Shown here one piece after another: positions 17,946 to 25,417 of a stretch of 52,732 bases of DNA. The position numbers were made by a program, and so were the translations under genes. The notes under the pieces are model-generated. The model did no database searches, was not told where the DNA came from, and saw nothing but the letters and a program-made list of their open reading frames with translations. This stretch comes from Saccharofermentans sp. (GTDB lineage: Bacteria; Bacillota; Clostridia; Saccharofermentanales; Saccharofermentanaceae): positions 1 to 52,732 of the forward strand of contig JAKSRC010000014.1 of the NCBI GenBank assembly GCA_024403855.1. The letters are read 5' to 3'. Numbering within the stretch: position 1 is the stretch's first letter; each line of letters opens with the position of its first letter.

Positions 17946-18365
17946 ATGTCTATTGAGAATGACGATGATTTTAATTTTCTGTTCAACGAGCAGTTCGAAA
18001 AGATTCCGTTCCTGTTCAGATTCAGCCGGAAGCGATTTATAGCTACACTTATCGCTATGGCTGTTTTCTTTATAGCCGGCATGATTTTCATGCGTCTCTT
18101 CAATGATTCAGGCGAGTATATAGCGATTCCTACTCTTAGCGGGTATTCTTTCGGGTTTAACGAATATAATTATGCATATTTGATTTATATGATCGTATGT
18201 TTCGCAGTTATTGCACTCCTTGCTGTCTGGATAGTATTGTCCAAACTCTTCGAGCAGAGAGCCTTCAAAAAAGCGACTGAACTGTCGAACATGATATACC
18301 TTACGCAAAGGCATAAAAGGGCAGTTGAGTGGTCTAACTGGAAGATGAAAAACAGAGATTATTGA
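17946..18365 (+). CDS. Small two-helix membrane protein of unknown function
   Basis: I do not recognise this 139-residue protein. An acidic N-terminus (SIENDDDFNFLFNEQFEKIP) and a basic patch (RFSRKR) precede membrane helix 1 at about residues 31-50. A short extracytoplasmic loop rich in Tyr and Gly follows, then helix 2 at about residues 78-99, then a basic cytoplasmic C-terminus of about 40 residues (KKATELSNMIYLTQRHKRAVEW). Both ends are predicted cytoplasmic. A GGGGAT ribosome site lies 9 nt before the ATG. It is monocistronic between a terminator and a tRNA promoter. Codon use resembles its neighbours, so it is a real gene, but nothing indicates a function. Confidence 0.75.
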   Translation: MSIENDDDFNFLFNEQFEKIPFLFRFSRKRFIATLIAMAVFFIAGMIFMRLFNDSGEYIAIPTLSGYSFGFNEYNYAYLIYMIVCFAVIALLAVWIVLSKLFEQRAFKKATELSNMIYLTQRHKRAVEWSNWKMKNRDY

Positions 18366-18491
18366 TCATGTTCGATAGGTTCTCCGTGCTTTACTAGTGC
18401 GGAATCTCTCACATAATCAAAATCTCGTTGTCCCAAAACAGTTATATCTGAAAATTAGTAAAATCTATAACTCCTTTTCTTATTATTGCTA

Positions 18492-18520
18492 TTGACTTAT
18501 AAACTTTGACTAGATATAAT
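18492..18520 (+). promoter_or_regulatory. Promoter of the tRNA-Met-Glu-Cys operon
   Basis: TTGACT (18492-18497), a 17-bp spacer and a perfect TATAAT (18515-18520), ending 16 nt before the first tRNA. This is the expected form for a stable RNA promoter. Confidence 0.85.
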
Positions 18521-18536
18521 TTCAAGGCTACTTTAT

Positions 18537-18613
18537 GGCGGCATAGCTCAGCTGGCCAGAGCGTCCGGTTCATACCCGGCAGGTCGTAGGTTCGAATCCC
18601 ACTGCCGCTACCA
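18537..18613 (+). tRNA. tRNA-Met (anticodon CAT)
   Basis: 77 nt including an encoded CCA. The acceptor stem GGCGGCA pairs with TGCCGCT (one G-U), the T arm is GTAGG-TTCGAAT-CCCAC, and the anticodon loop TTCATAC gives CAT. The acceptor begins with a paired G1, so this is not an initiator type, which has an unpaired first base. An elongator Met or a lysidine-modified Ile tRNA are the two options; Met is the default call. Confidence 0.9.
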
Positions 18614-18617
18614 TAAA

Positions 18618-18692
18618 GGCCCGTTGGTCAACCGGCTAAGACGTCGCCCTTTCACGGCGGAGTAACGAGTTCAACTCTCGTACGGGTCACCA
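18618..18692 (+). tRNA. tRNA-Glu (anticodon TTC)
   Basis: 75 nt with encoded CCA. The acceptor GGCCCGT pairs with ACGGGTC, the anticodon arm is TCGCC-CTTTCAC-GGCGG giving TTC, and the T arm is ACGAG-TTCAACT-CTCGT. It lies four bases after the tRNA-Met gene and is surely co-transcribed. Confidence 0.95.
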
Positions 18693-18694
18693 AT

Positions 18695-18768
18695 GGTACC
18701 ATAGCCAAGTGGTAAGGCATGGGTCTGCAAAACCCTGATCCCCAGTTCAAATCTGGGTGGTACCTCCA
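18695..18768 (+). tRNA. tRNA-Cys (anticodon GCA)
   Basis: 74 nt with encoded CCA. The acceptor GGTACCA pairs with TGGTACC, the discriminator base is T as required for Cys, and the anticodon loop CTGCAAA gives GCA. It is the last gene of the three-tRNA operon. Confidence 0.95.
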
Positions 18769-18804
18769 AAGAACTGTCTCAAGCATTGAGGCAGTTCTTT
18801 TTTT
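18769..18804 (+). terminator. Terminator of the tRNA operon
   Basis: AAGAACTGTCTCA (18769-18781) pairs with TGAGGCAGTTCTT (18787-18799, one wobble), followed by a run of T. It starts directly after the CCA of tRNA-Cys. Confidence 0.9.
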
Positions 18805-18852
18805 ATGAATTCTATGAACAGTTTATTGTAGTTTTTTAACTTTTTGCTTTTT

Positions 18853-18881
18853 TTGATTTACCAAGCAGAGTAAAATAGTAT
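18853..18881 (+). promoter_or_regulatory. Putative promoter of the HEAT-like/GH26 pair
   Basis: TTGATT (18853-18858), a 17-bp spacer and TAGTAT (18876-18881), with alternative overlapping -10 candidates. It is the only reasonable promoter between the tRNA terminator and the gene at 18917. Confidence 0.45.
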
Positions 18882-18916
18882 AGTTATGAATAACAGATAA
18901 TCCGAAAGAGGTTTAC

Positions 18917-19870
18917 ATGAGAGACGAGATTAAGGAATTACTCAAAAGATATGACGAAATCGGCGCATTGATCTTAGAGCAGAAGCTCGACGAGTTCGGT
19001 GACAGGCTTGATCAGAAGCCTGAAGGCGTTGACGAAGTAACATACGAGGAATATATTCAGCGTCTTGCTAAAGAAGAGACAGATGAAGCTACAGCCAAGC
19101 TTGAGAATGAGCCTGACGAATCATTGGGCGGCAAGTCAATGCGTGAGATTTTTGACGAACTGAGTTTCGAAGAAAAGACTGAGGCTTTGGAATATGCAGC
19201 ACTTAATCTCGACCGTGGTGTTCCGCAGTCTTTGTCTTCCAGCATCGCAACAGAGCCTGCTGATATGGTAAGAGATTATTGCGGTCAGGTAATCGGCGAG
19301 TGCGCTTGGACTGAAGAAGAGATGACTGATGAGAATGTCCTTTTCGAGATGCAGTTCCAGAAGGCAATCGCATGCTTTGACGTTCTTGTTAAGATGAAAG
19401 AGCCTTGCTTTATTAAGGCTGTTCTCGACCGTTACATGAGCTACGGTAAGACAAGAGAATTCGTTGCTGAATCGATTGCAGCTTATGTAGAGGCGTTCCC
19501 TGAGGTTTCTGAGCCTTATCTTATCGACCTGATCGAGAGCAATGTTGACGAGGGCCTTGAAGGACCTTATGAAGATGTAGTAATTATGCTTACTGAGATT
19601 GGTAAAGAGCATAAGACAGAAGAGATATATCAGACATTGAGACACGCTTTCAGATTCATGACAAACAAGATCTATAGTGTCATTTGCCTCGCTGATTATG
19701 GCGACGACAGAGCTGTTGCAATGTTCAAGAATTATATCAACAGAAATCAGAAGACAATTGATAGAGACCTGTTCTACGAGATGATGTCTGCTATCCAGCA
19801 TCTTGGTGGTGATATCTCTGATATTCAGGATCCCTTCGGTGATTTTCAGAAGAAGCAAGGTAAGAAGTAA
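18917..19870 (+). CDS. HEAT-like helical repeat protein of unknown function
   Basis: I do not recognise this 317-residue cytoplasmic protein. It is acidic and almost wholly alpha-helical by composition. The first 90 residues are charged and Glu-rich. From about residue 150 onward it shows repeated helical hairpins in the style of HEAT/ARM repeats (AIACFDVLVKMKEPCFIKAV, SIAAYVEAFPEVSEPYLIDL, ICLADYGDDRAVAMFKNYI). Such folds bind protein or nucleic acid. GAAAGAGG precedes the ATG. Its stop overlaps the start of the GH26-like gene by one base (TAATG), so the two are translationally coupled and probably work together. The C-terminus is basic (FQKKQGKK). Confidence 0.75.
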   Translation: MRDEIKELLKRYDEIGALILEQKLDEFGDRLDQKPEGVDEVTYEEYIQRLAKEETDEATAKLENEPDESLGGKSMREIFDELSFEEKTEALEYAALNLDRGVPQSLSSSIATEPADMVRDYCGQVIGECAWTEEEMTDENVLFEMQFQKAIACFDVLVKMKEPCFIKAVLDRYMSYGKTREFVAESIAAYVEAFPEVSEPYLIDLIESNVDEGLEGPYEDVVIMLTEIGKEHKTEEIYQTLRHAFRFMTNKIYSVICLADYGDDRAVAMFKNYINRNQKTIDRDLFYEMMSAIQHLGGDISDIQDPFGDFQKKQGKK

Positions 19871-20979
19871 TGTCATTCAAATACGGGAGAACTGAAAAGC
19901 TTGAGCGACTCTTAAGTGTATTAAGAGATTTCTCCGACAGCGACAAGATAATGTTCGGCCAGCAGAATTGCGGCCATATTGGTGTGTCTATTGAAAATAC
20001 CGATGGAACAGAATCCGATTGCAAGAATCTTACCGGTAGCCATCCGGCTATCGTTGGTGTCGATACACTGAGCTTTTTAGGTTACGAAGGCAAGATGAAT
20101 AATCTGGTTACAGTGGTTAAGAACATGAGACGACAGGGCCTCATAATCACTCTGACTTCGCATATGCCGAATTTCACATTAGGTGGCGATGATTTCTACG
20201 ATTATTCTCCCAACATTACTGAAGGCGACTGTGGCAGAAGAATTATGCCCGGTGGCGATTTGAACGAGAAATACAGAAGATATTTGGATCTTATCGCTGA
20301 ATTTGCATCCATCTCTATCGATGTCGAAGGTGAGAAGATTCCCATGATCTTCCGTCCTTTCCATGAATGTAACGGCGACTGGTTCTGGTGGGGACCGAGC
20401 TATCTTAATGACGAAGAGTTTATTGCTCTCTTCAGATATACCGTTGATTACCTCTTAGGTGAGAAGGGCGTTGATAATCTTGCAATTGCATATTCTCCCA
20501 ACGGCTATATCGCTAGCGAAGAAGAATTCATGAGAAGATATCCGGGCGACGAATATGTTGATGTTTTGGGCCTGGATTATTACAACGATAAGCCCCACAA
20601 GGGTGATGGTTTCTTCCATAAGCTGTCTTCATCTTTGGATATCGTATATGGAATTGCTAACGAAAGAAACAAGATTGCAGCTCTGACAGAAATTGGTTAT
20701 CGTTCTCTTGAGACTCCAAATGGCTATTTCGAGGGCCTTGCTCCTATGGATAACACGATTCAGGACTGGTTTACTCAGATGCTTGATGCGGTTACTTCCA
20801 CAGAAGGCGGCAGACGCATTTCTTATATGGCTACATGGGCAAACTTCTCAGATACACAGTTCTGGGTGCCTTTTGTTACTGAAGACTTCAGACATGAGAT
20901 GTGCGATGATTTTGTAAAGTTCGTCGAAGATCCAAGAATAAAGATGGCACCTGTTTTTAATTTCAACGATCAGGTCTGA
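19870..20979 (+). CDS. Cytoplasmic GH26-family glycoside hydrolase (beta-mannanase-like)
   Basis: This 369-residue (beta/alpha)8 enzyme matches GH26 (beta-1,4-mannanases and relatives). The acid/base E166 sits in RPFHECNGDWFWWG, close to the family hallmark, and the nucleophile is E274 in ALTEIGYRSLE. The 108-residue separation equals that in Cellvibrio Man26A (E212/E320). Other family segments are MFGQQNC near the start, LTSHMPNF and YPGDEYVDVLGLDYYND. There is no signal peptide and no carbohydrate-binding module, so it should act inside the cell on imported oligosaccharides, or be a non-canonical GH26. Coupling to a HEAT-like protein is unusual. A nearby transporter is not present. Substrate is inferred only. 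Confidence 0.88.
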   Translation: MSFKYGRTEKLERLLSVLRDFSDSDKIMFGQQNCGHIGVSIENTDGTESDCKNLTGSHPAIVGVDTLSFLGYEGKMNNLVTVVKNMRRQGLIITLTSHMPNFTLGGDDFYDYSPNITEGDCGRRIMPGGDLNEKYRRYLDLIAEFASISIDVEGEKIPMIFRPFHECNGDWFWWGPSYLNDEEFIALFRYTVDYLLGEKGVDNLAIAYSPNGYIASEEEFMRRYPGDEYVDVLGLDYYNDKPHKGDGFFHKLSSSLDIVYGIANERNKIAALTEIGYRSLETPNGYFEGLAPMDNTIQDWFTQMLDAVTSTEGGRRISYMATWANFSDTQFWVPFVTEDFRHEMCDDFVKFVEDPRIKMAPVFNFNDQV

Positions 20980-21005
20980 TAGTTTCGCCAGGATTTAGGG
21001 ACTTT

Positions 21006-21081
<76 letters not shown>

Positions 21082-21125
21082 TTTATAGCCTCTTTTAAGA
21101 ACTTTTCAAAAAATAAAAAAAGGTG

Positions 21126-21154
21126 TTGACAAAAACAGGTCTCGTAAATATAAT
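21126..21154 (+). promoter_or_regulatory. Consensus promoter of the second tRNA-Gly
   Basis: A perfect TTGACA (21126-21131), 17-bp spacer and perfect TATAAT (21149-21154), ending 10 nt before the tRNA. The expected start is close to the mature 5' end. Confidence 0.87.
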
Positions 21155-21164
21155 AATCAAGCAC

Positions 21165-21239
21165 GCGGGATTAACTCAGTGGTAGAGTGTCACCTTGCCA
21201 AGGTGAAAGTCGCGAGTCCGAATCTCGTATCCCGCTCCA
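21165..21239 (+). tRNA. tRNA-Gly (anticodon GCC)
   Basis: 75 nt with encoded CCA. The acceptor GCGGGAT pairs with ATCCCGC and the anticodon arm TCACC-TTGCCAA-GGTGA gives GCC. It is a close sister of the CCC isoacceptor 83 nt upstream, sharing most of the D and T arms, which suggests a local duplication with anticodon-arm divergence. Confidence 0.95.
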
Positions 21240-21248
21240 CCAATTATT

Positions 21249-21278
21249 AAGGGTTTGTCAAATGACAAACCCTTTTTT
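21249..21278. terminator. Terminator between tRNA-Gly and the convergent acyltransferase gene
   Basis: AAGGGTTTGTCA (21249-21260) pairs with TGACAAACCCTT (21263-21274), followed by T. It serves the tRNA on the plus strand and, from the other side, could end the minus-strand acyltransferase transcript. Confidence 0.88.
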
Positions 21279-21301
21279 CATGCTATCTTTCAAGCGTACT
21301 G

Positions 21302-22579
21302 TTATTTCTTTACAGCTTCAGCCTTTTTCCTGAATAAAGCCTTCTGCAACAATTCTGTCAGCTTCTGCTCCAATACTCCAAGAATGACCGTCAGAGCGAT
21401 TACAGCGAGTGCATAGACAAGAAGATCGTATTTTCCGGCCTTGATAGGTGAAGAAGAATCTTTCTGCAGAAACCTTAAGACTGAAATCGCAGCGAGATTC
21501 ATGAGGTAAGTATGAAGTGAGTATTTGCCGAAGAAGCGAGAGACAGGGTTAGTTACATGGTATTTCATCATGAAGATGAATACTGCAAGACCTAAGAGCA
21601 GGAACAACGGAACCTGGCAGAAATAGGTTTTGATCTTATCTCCGATGGCGGGACCGTGTCCGCTGAACTCAGTCCAGTAGCCGAACTTCATCTGGCCGTA
21701 AGAAGAAAGCTTGAAGAAGATCATGGTGATTACGAGAAGAACATGGAACTTGATGAAGTAAGCCTTTTTGAAGAAACCTGTAATCTGCTTCTCGTAGCTT
21801 GCAAATAAAAGACCGGTAAAGAAAGCCGGAGCTGAATTGACCCACCATTCTCCGCTGAACCAGAGAGCTTTCTCTGCCTGCCACCACAGAGCTTTTGCTG
21901 CGAGATTTGGCTTGATCCACCAGTTGTCAGAACCGTGCCACCAAGCGAAATGACCGTTGTAGCAGAAGAGCAGGCCAAGTCCGATTATGAATGCGAGAAT
22001 GATTCCAAGGCATGCAGGACGGTTCTTGATGAAGCGGAAGCACAAGAAGAAAACCAGATATAAGATTGCGAGGACGATAGGAAACCATGCGTATTCATTC
22101 ATCATGGTAAGACCGAGAAGATTAAAGATCCAGCGTTCTTTTGGAAGTTTTGCTCCTGAAATCAAAAGGAGAATTCCGTAGACAAGAACATTAACGTAAA
22201 AGGGAAGTGCAATGGCTTTAACAATTCTGTTTCTGATGAAGCCTTTAAGATAGTCTTTTTTAGTGTCAAAGCTCTTTATGAGGCCGAATCCGGAGCAGAA
22301 AAAGAAGATTGCTACAAAGTAAGCACCGGCATTTACAAAAGGTGAGAGAACGTGCTTTTCCTGGAAAATCTGCTCCTGAGATATGTGGTGGAGAATGACG
22401 CCTATTGCTGCAAATCCTCGTAGTGATTTCATTGCGTCAAGACTTGTGAAGTCGTCATTGAATTCAAGTTTCTTTCCAAATTTGTTCGTTCCGCCCCAGA
22501 TAAAAAGGACAAGGAACGAGTAGAAAGCAATCTGTTCTAATACTGACCAGAAGGTCAGTCCCTGTAAAAAGCCCGGCAT
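21302..22579 (-). CDS. Membrane acyltransferase, family 3 (OafA-like)
   Basis: This integral membrane protein of about 425 residues belongs to the acyltransferase-3 family, which moves acyl groups, usually acetyl, to surface sugars. The N-terminal signature SLRGFAAIGVILHHIS has the conserved Arg and His at the usual spacing, and FFFCSGFGLIKSF follows. About ten hydrophobic helices cover the protein, and the C-terminus is basic and cytoplasmic. I place the start at the second ATG (22579), because a GAGGTG site lies 4 nt before it and overlaps the longer start at 22591. It is convergent to the tRNA-Gly gene and divergent from rmlA; both may modify cell-surface polysaccharide. No SGNH domain is fused. 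Confidence 0.85.
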   Translation of the reverse strand: MPGFLQGLTFWSVLEQIAFYSFLVLFIWGGTNKFGKKLEFNDDFTSLDAMKSLRGFAAIGVILHHISQEQIFQEKHVLSPFVNAGAYFVAIFFFCSGFGLIKSFDTKKDYLKGFIRNRIVKAIALPFYVNVLVYGILLLISGAKLPKERWIFNLLGLTMMNEYAWFPIVLAILYLVFFLCFRFIKNRPACLGIILAFIIGLGLLFCYNGHFAWWHGSDNWWIKPNLAAKALWWQAEKALWFSGEWWVNSAPAFFTGLLFASYEKQITGFFKKAYFIKFHVLLVITMIFFKLSSYGQMKFGYWTEFSGHGPAIGDKIKTYFCQVPLFLLLGLAVFIFMMKYHVTNPVSRFFGKYSLHTYLMNLAAISVLRFLQKDSSSPIKAGKYDLLVYALAVIALTVILGVLEQKLTELLQKALFRKKAEAVKK

Positions 22580-22729
22580 AACACACCTCATAAATCTTCT
22601 TGGAATGTGATTATTATCTCATTAAGAATTGGGTAATTATACCCGACAAATTATTGTCTTTATCCCTTTAGATACTACTGTGTTATTATATGATTATCAT
22701 TTGATGTTCTCGAAAATTTGGAGGGTGAT

Positions 22730-23596
22730 ATGAAAGGAATTATTCTTGCTGCAGGAAAGGGCACACGACTTTATCCTATTACCAAGCCGGTATGCAAACC
22801 GCTTCTTCCTGTTTACGATAAACCGATGATTTATTATCCGCTTTCAGTTCTTATGGAAGCCGGTATTAAAGATATTCTTGTAATTACTCCACCTGATGAT
22901 ACAAAGCCTTTCGTTGATCTTTTGGGCGATGGCTCACAGCTTGGAATAAAGATCCAGTATATGGAGCAGAAGGTTCAAAGAGGTATTGCCGATGCTTTCA
23001 TTATCGCTAAGGATTTCATCGGAACTGATTCCGTTTGCCTTGCGTTGGGTGACAACATCTTCTATGGTCCTTTCTTCAGAAGAAAGCTCAGAGCTGCCGG
23101 AAAGAATGAAAGCGGTGCTGTTATCTTCGGTTACTATGTAACTGACCCCAGAGCTTTCGGTGTAGTCGAATTCGACGCTGAAGGTAAGGCTGTATCCATC
23201 GAGGAAAAGCCAAGCCATCCGAAGTCAAATTACATCGTTCCCGGTCTTTATTTCTACGATAACAAAGTTGTAGAGATCGCTAACAATATACAGCCTTCCG
23301 CCAGAGGCGAGCTTGAGATTACTTCCGTCAATGAGGAATACTTAAAGCAGGGCAATCTCCATGTCATTCCTCTTGGAAAAGAATTCTCATGGTTTGATGC
23401 CGGCAATCCGGACAGCCTCTATGAAGCAGCAGGTCAGATCAGAGCTGCTCAGAGATCAGGAAGAATGATCGGTTGTTTGGAAGAAATTGCATGGCATAAC
23501 AGATGGATCGATAAGGATCAGTTCCTCGCTCTTGCACAATCAATGGCAAAGACCAATTACGGACAGTACCTTGAGTCTTTGGGTGAAGAAATCTAA
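22730..23596 (+). CDS. rmlA: Glucose-1-phosphate thymidylyltransferase
   Basis: RmlA (RfbA) makes dTDP-glucose from glucose-1-phosphate and dTTP, the entry step to dTDP-rhamnose and related surface sugars. The 288-residue protein starts KGIILAAGKGTRLYPITKP, the nucleotidyltransferase signature, followed by PLLPVYDKPMIYYPLSVLM, ALGDNIFYG and ITSVNEEYL. ATG 22730 has a GGAGGG site; a TTG 12 bases upstream would overlap that site and is rejected. rmlB, C and D are not adjacent, so the pathway is scattered. Confidence 0.95.
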   Translation: MKGIILAAGKGTRLYPITKPVCKPLLPVYDKPMIYYPLSVLMEAGIKDILVITPPDDTKPFVDLLGDGSQLGIKIQYMEQKVQRGIADAFIIAKDFIGTDSVCLALGDNIFYGPFFRRKLRAAGKNESGAVIFGYYVTDPRAFGVVEFDAEGKAVSIEEKPSHPKSNYIVPGLYFYDNKVVEIANNIQPSARGELEITSVNEEYLKQGNLHVIPLGKEFSWFDAGNPDSLYEAAGQIRAAQRSGRMIGCLEEIAWHNRWIDKDQFLALAQSMAKTNYGQYLESLGEEI

Positions 23597-23624
23597 GCCG
23601 GTCGATTTTAAACATAACCAATGC

Positions 23625-23630
23625 TATAAT
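23625..23630 (+). promoter_or_regulatory. -10 element TATAAT directly ahead of a terminator-like hairpin
   Basis: A perfect TATAAT one base before a hairpin with a T-run. The -35 region is poor (near 23602). If active, its transcript would begin inside the hairpin and lead into the UPF0251 gene, whose AGGAG site is at 23670-23674. Confidence 0.35.
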
Positions 23631-23631
23631 T

Positions 23632-23667
23632 GACATATGTCGTTTATACGGCATATGTCTTTTTTTA
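23632..23667 (+). terminator. Terminator of rmlA or attenuator of the UPF0251 gene
   Basis: GACATATGTCG (23632-23642) pairs with CGGCATATGTC (23649-23659, one wobble) and is followed by seven or more T. It is a good rho-independent terminator for rmlA. Confidence 0.8.
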
Positions 23668-23681
23668 TCAGGAGAAGCACA

Positions 23682-24023
23682 ATGCCCAGACCGGCAAGAG
23701 TTAGAAGAGTTTGTGAAGAACCGAAATACACAAGGTTCGTACCGACCGGCGCTGAAAAGATCGAAGCGCAGGTCTTAACCATCGATGAATATGAAGTTAT
23801 CCGTCATGTTGACTTCCAGAAAATGACTCATGAAGAGTGCGCCAGACAGATGGCCATTTCCAGAACTACAGTTACTGAGACTTATGAGGCTGCAAGATAT
23901 AAGATTGCTGATGCTCTGATTAACGGAAAAACGATATGCATTGAAGGTGGCAATTACCGGGTTTGCGAAGGCAACGAATGCTTCAAGGACAAGTGTAAGG
24001 AATGCGGAAGTGAAGACCTTTGA
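23682..24023 (+). CDS. UPF0251 (DUF134) helix-turn-helix protein
   Basis: This 113-residue protein is a UPF0251/DUF134 family member, recognised by the MPRPARVRRVCEEP start and a central sigma-70-region-4-like helix-turn-helix (EECARQMAISRTTVTETYEAA). The C-terminus has a cysteine cluster (CEGNECFKDKCKECG) that could bind a metal or Fe-S centre. Family members are predicted regulators, often near redox or Fe-S genes. The start is ATG 23682 behind AGGAG; the frame is open upstream through the terminator hairpin. Thioredoxin follows 23 nt later, so a redox-responsive role is plausible but inferred. Confidence 0.88.
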   Translation: MPRPARVRRVCEEPKYTRFVPTGAEKIEAQVLTIDEYEVIRHVDFQKMTHEECARQMAISRTTVTETYEAARYKIADALINGKTICIEGGNYRVCEGNECFKDKCKECGSEDL

Positions 24024-24049
24024 CAGAATAAAAAGGAGGAACTACCGTG

Positions 24050-24367
24050 ATGGAAATTGTTTTAGACGACAGTAATTTCGAAGCAGAAGTATTGAAAAGT
24101 GACATTCCTGTTTTAGTTGACTTCTGGGCACCCTGGTGCGGCCCCTGCAAGATGCTTGGTCCAGTTATCTCTTCGATAGCAGAGAAGTATGAGGGAAAAC
24201 TGAAGGTATGCAAATACAATGTTGACGATTCAGAAGAATTCGCTAACAAGTATTGGGTTGATAGCATCCCTGCGGTAAAAATCTTCAAGAACGGTGAGAT
24301 AGTTAATGAATCTTTGGGCTTTGTTCCACAACCCAAGCTCGAAGCATTAATTGAAGAGTCTCTCTAA
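24050..24367 (+). CDS. trxA: Thioredoxin
   Basis: This 105-residue protein has the thioredoxin fold with the CGPC active site (DFWAPWCGPCKMLGPV) and the cis-proline region (SIPAVKIFKNGE). It reduces disulfides in the cytoplasm with thioredoxin reductase. A GTG at 24047, three bases upstream, is an equally good start relative to the GGAGG at 24035-24039; I take the ATG by default. It is probably co-transcribed with the UPF0251 gene. The Clostridia often have several thioredoxins, so the gene symbol is tentative. Confidence 0.92.
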   Translation: MEIVLDDSNFEAEVLKSDIPVLVDFWAPWCGPCKMLGPVISSIAEKYEGKLKVCKYNVDDSEEFANKYWVDSIPAVKIFKNGEIVNESLGFVPQPKLEALIEESL

Positions 24368-24387
24368 TCAAGCAGTAAATAACAAGT

Positions 24388-24420
24388 GATTCCGGATTTC
24401 AGGTTTTGAAGTCCGGAATC
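24388..24420. terminator. Bidirectional terminator overlapping the radical SAM stop codon
   Basis: GATTCCGGATTTC (24388-24400) pairs with GAAGTCCGGAATC (24408-24420, one wobble). It lies between the convergent thioredoxin and radical SAM genes. The last codons and stop of the radical SAM gene (24399-24401) are inside the stem and loop. T-tracts on either side are modest. Confidence 0.65.
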
Positions 24421-25289
24421 ATTTCATTTCCGGAAGATTCGTATTCCTGAATGAAAGCATTTGTCTGTCCTGTAGAGGCGAGATATTCGGCAAGTGTGTC
24501 GCATGTTCTTTTCGACGGTTTGCCGGCAAGTTTTCCGGTACACGAAGGCATTGGCGTATATTGGCTCATCAGGCTTATAAAAATTCTGTTTCCATATCTT
24601 GATGTAAGATAGTCGATTATATGCTTTGAATCGAAAAGTCCACCCGGAAGAATCAGGTGTCTTACAATGACGCCTTTTTTGATAAGCCCGTCCGAACCTA
24701 TTACGATATCTCCGGTCTGCCTTACCATTTCATCGATAGCACTGCAGCAAATAGAGAAGTAATCAGGAGCCTTGGAGTATTCGGAGGAAAGCTTGGGCGA
24801 GAAGAATTTCATATCTGGTATGTATATATCAACAAGCCCGTCGAAAAGCTTTACCGTAGAGACCAGATCGTAACCTGAGCAATTCACGGCAACAGGGAGA
24901 GTGAGCCCTTCGGATTTTGCAATAGCAATAGATTCCGCGACAGCAGGGGCAAAATGCATCGGTGTTACGAGGTTGATGTTATTTGCACCTTCTGATTGAA
25001 GATTGAGATAGGCCTTTGCGAGCGCATGAGAATCCATTTTTGTGCCATGGCCTGTGAGTCCTCTTGATATCGAATAGTTCTGGCAGAAAACACATCCAAG
25101 ACTGCAGCCTTCGAAAAATACTGTGCCACTTCCATTAGTTCCGGAAATGATGGGTTCTTCACCGTAATGGAGTTTATAAATATTGACGACCGGAACATCC
25201 GGCATTCTGCAAAAACCGACACCACCCGAGACCCTATTGACCTCGCAGTGCCTTGGACAGAGTGTGCATTTTTCGAATAAATTATCCAT
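24399..25289 (-). CDS. Radical SAM protein, PflA-like
   Basis: This 296-residue protein has the radical SAM cluster motif CxxxCxxC in FEGCSLGCVFCQNYSIS. An N-terminal cysteine set precedes it (CTLCPRHCEVNR, then GFCRMP) and is typical of the PflA-like family of uncharacterised radical SAM proteins. Further family segments are NLVTPMHFAPAV, IYIPDMKF and VIVRHLILPGG. It should cleave SAM reductively through a 4Fe-4S cluster; the target, perhaps a glycyl-radical or another protein, is unknown. Its gene has no Shine-Dalgarno; a TAGAAT lies 9 nt before the ATG, so the mRNA may be leaderless. It is divergent from purF, and no glycyl-radical enzyme gene is nearby. Confidence 0.87.
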   Translation of the reverse strand: MDNLFEKCTLCPRHCEVNRVSGGVGFCRMPDVPVVNIYKLHYGEEPIISGTNGSGTVFFEGCSLGCVFCQNYSISRGLTGHGTKMDSHALAKAYLNLQSEGANNINLVTPMHFAPAVAESIAIAKSEGLTLPVAVNCSGYDLVSTVKLFDGLVDIYIPDMKFFSPKLSSEYSKAPDYFSICCSAIDEMVRQTGDIVIGSDGLIKKGVIVRHLILPGGLFDSKHIIDYLTSRYGNRIFISLMSQYTPMPSCTGKLAGKPSKRTCDTLAEYLASTGQTNAFIQEYESSGNEMIPDFKT

Positions 25290-25417
25290 ATGTCTACTAT
25301 TCTACTACCAAAGAAAGGTTTTCATTGTTGTATTATCCAACTATGACTCATATCAATAACAAAAATACAGACATTTTACCGCATATTTGTGTGCTAACTT
25401 GATGATAAAATTTACAT

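Noticed and set aside
25290..25417. PurR box or purine riboswitch ahead of purF
   Set aside because: I see no CGAA-N-TTCG pair and no purine aptamer in the 128-nt gap, and the promoter appears to lie right against the ATG.
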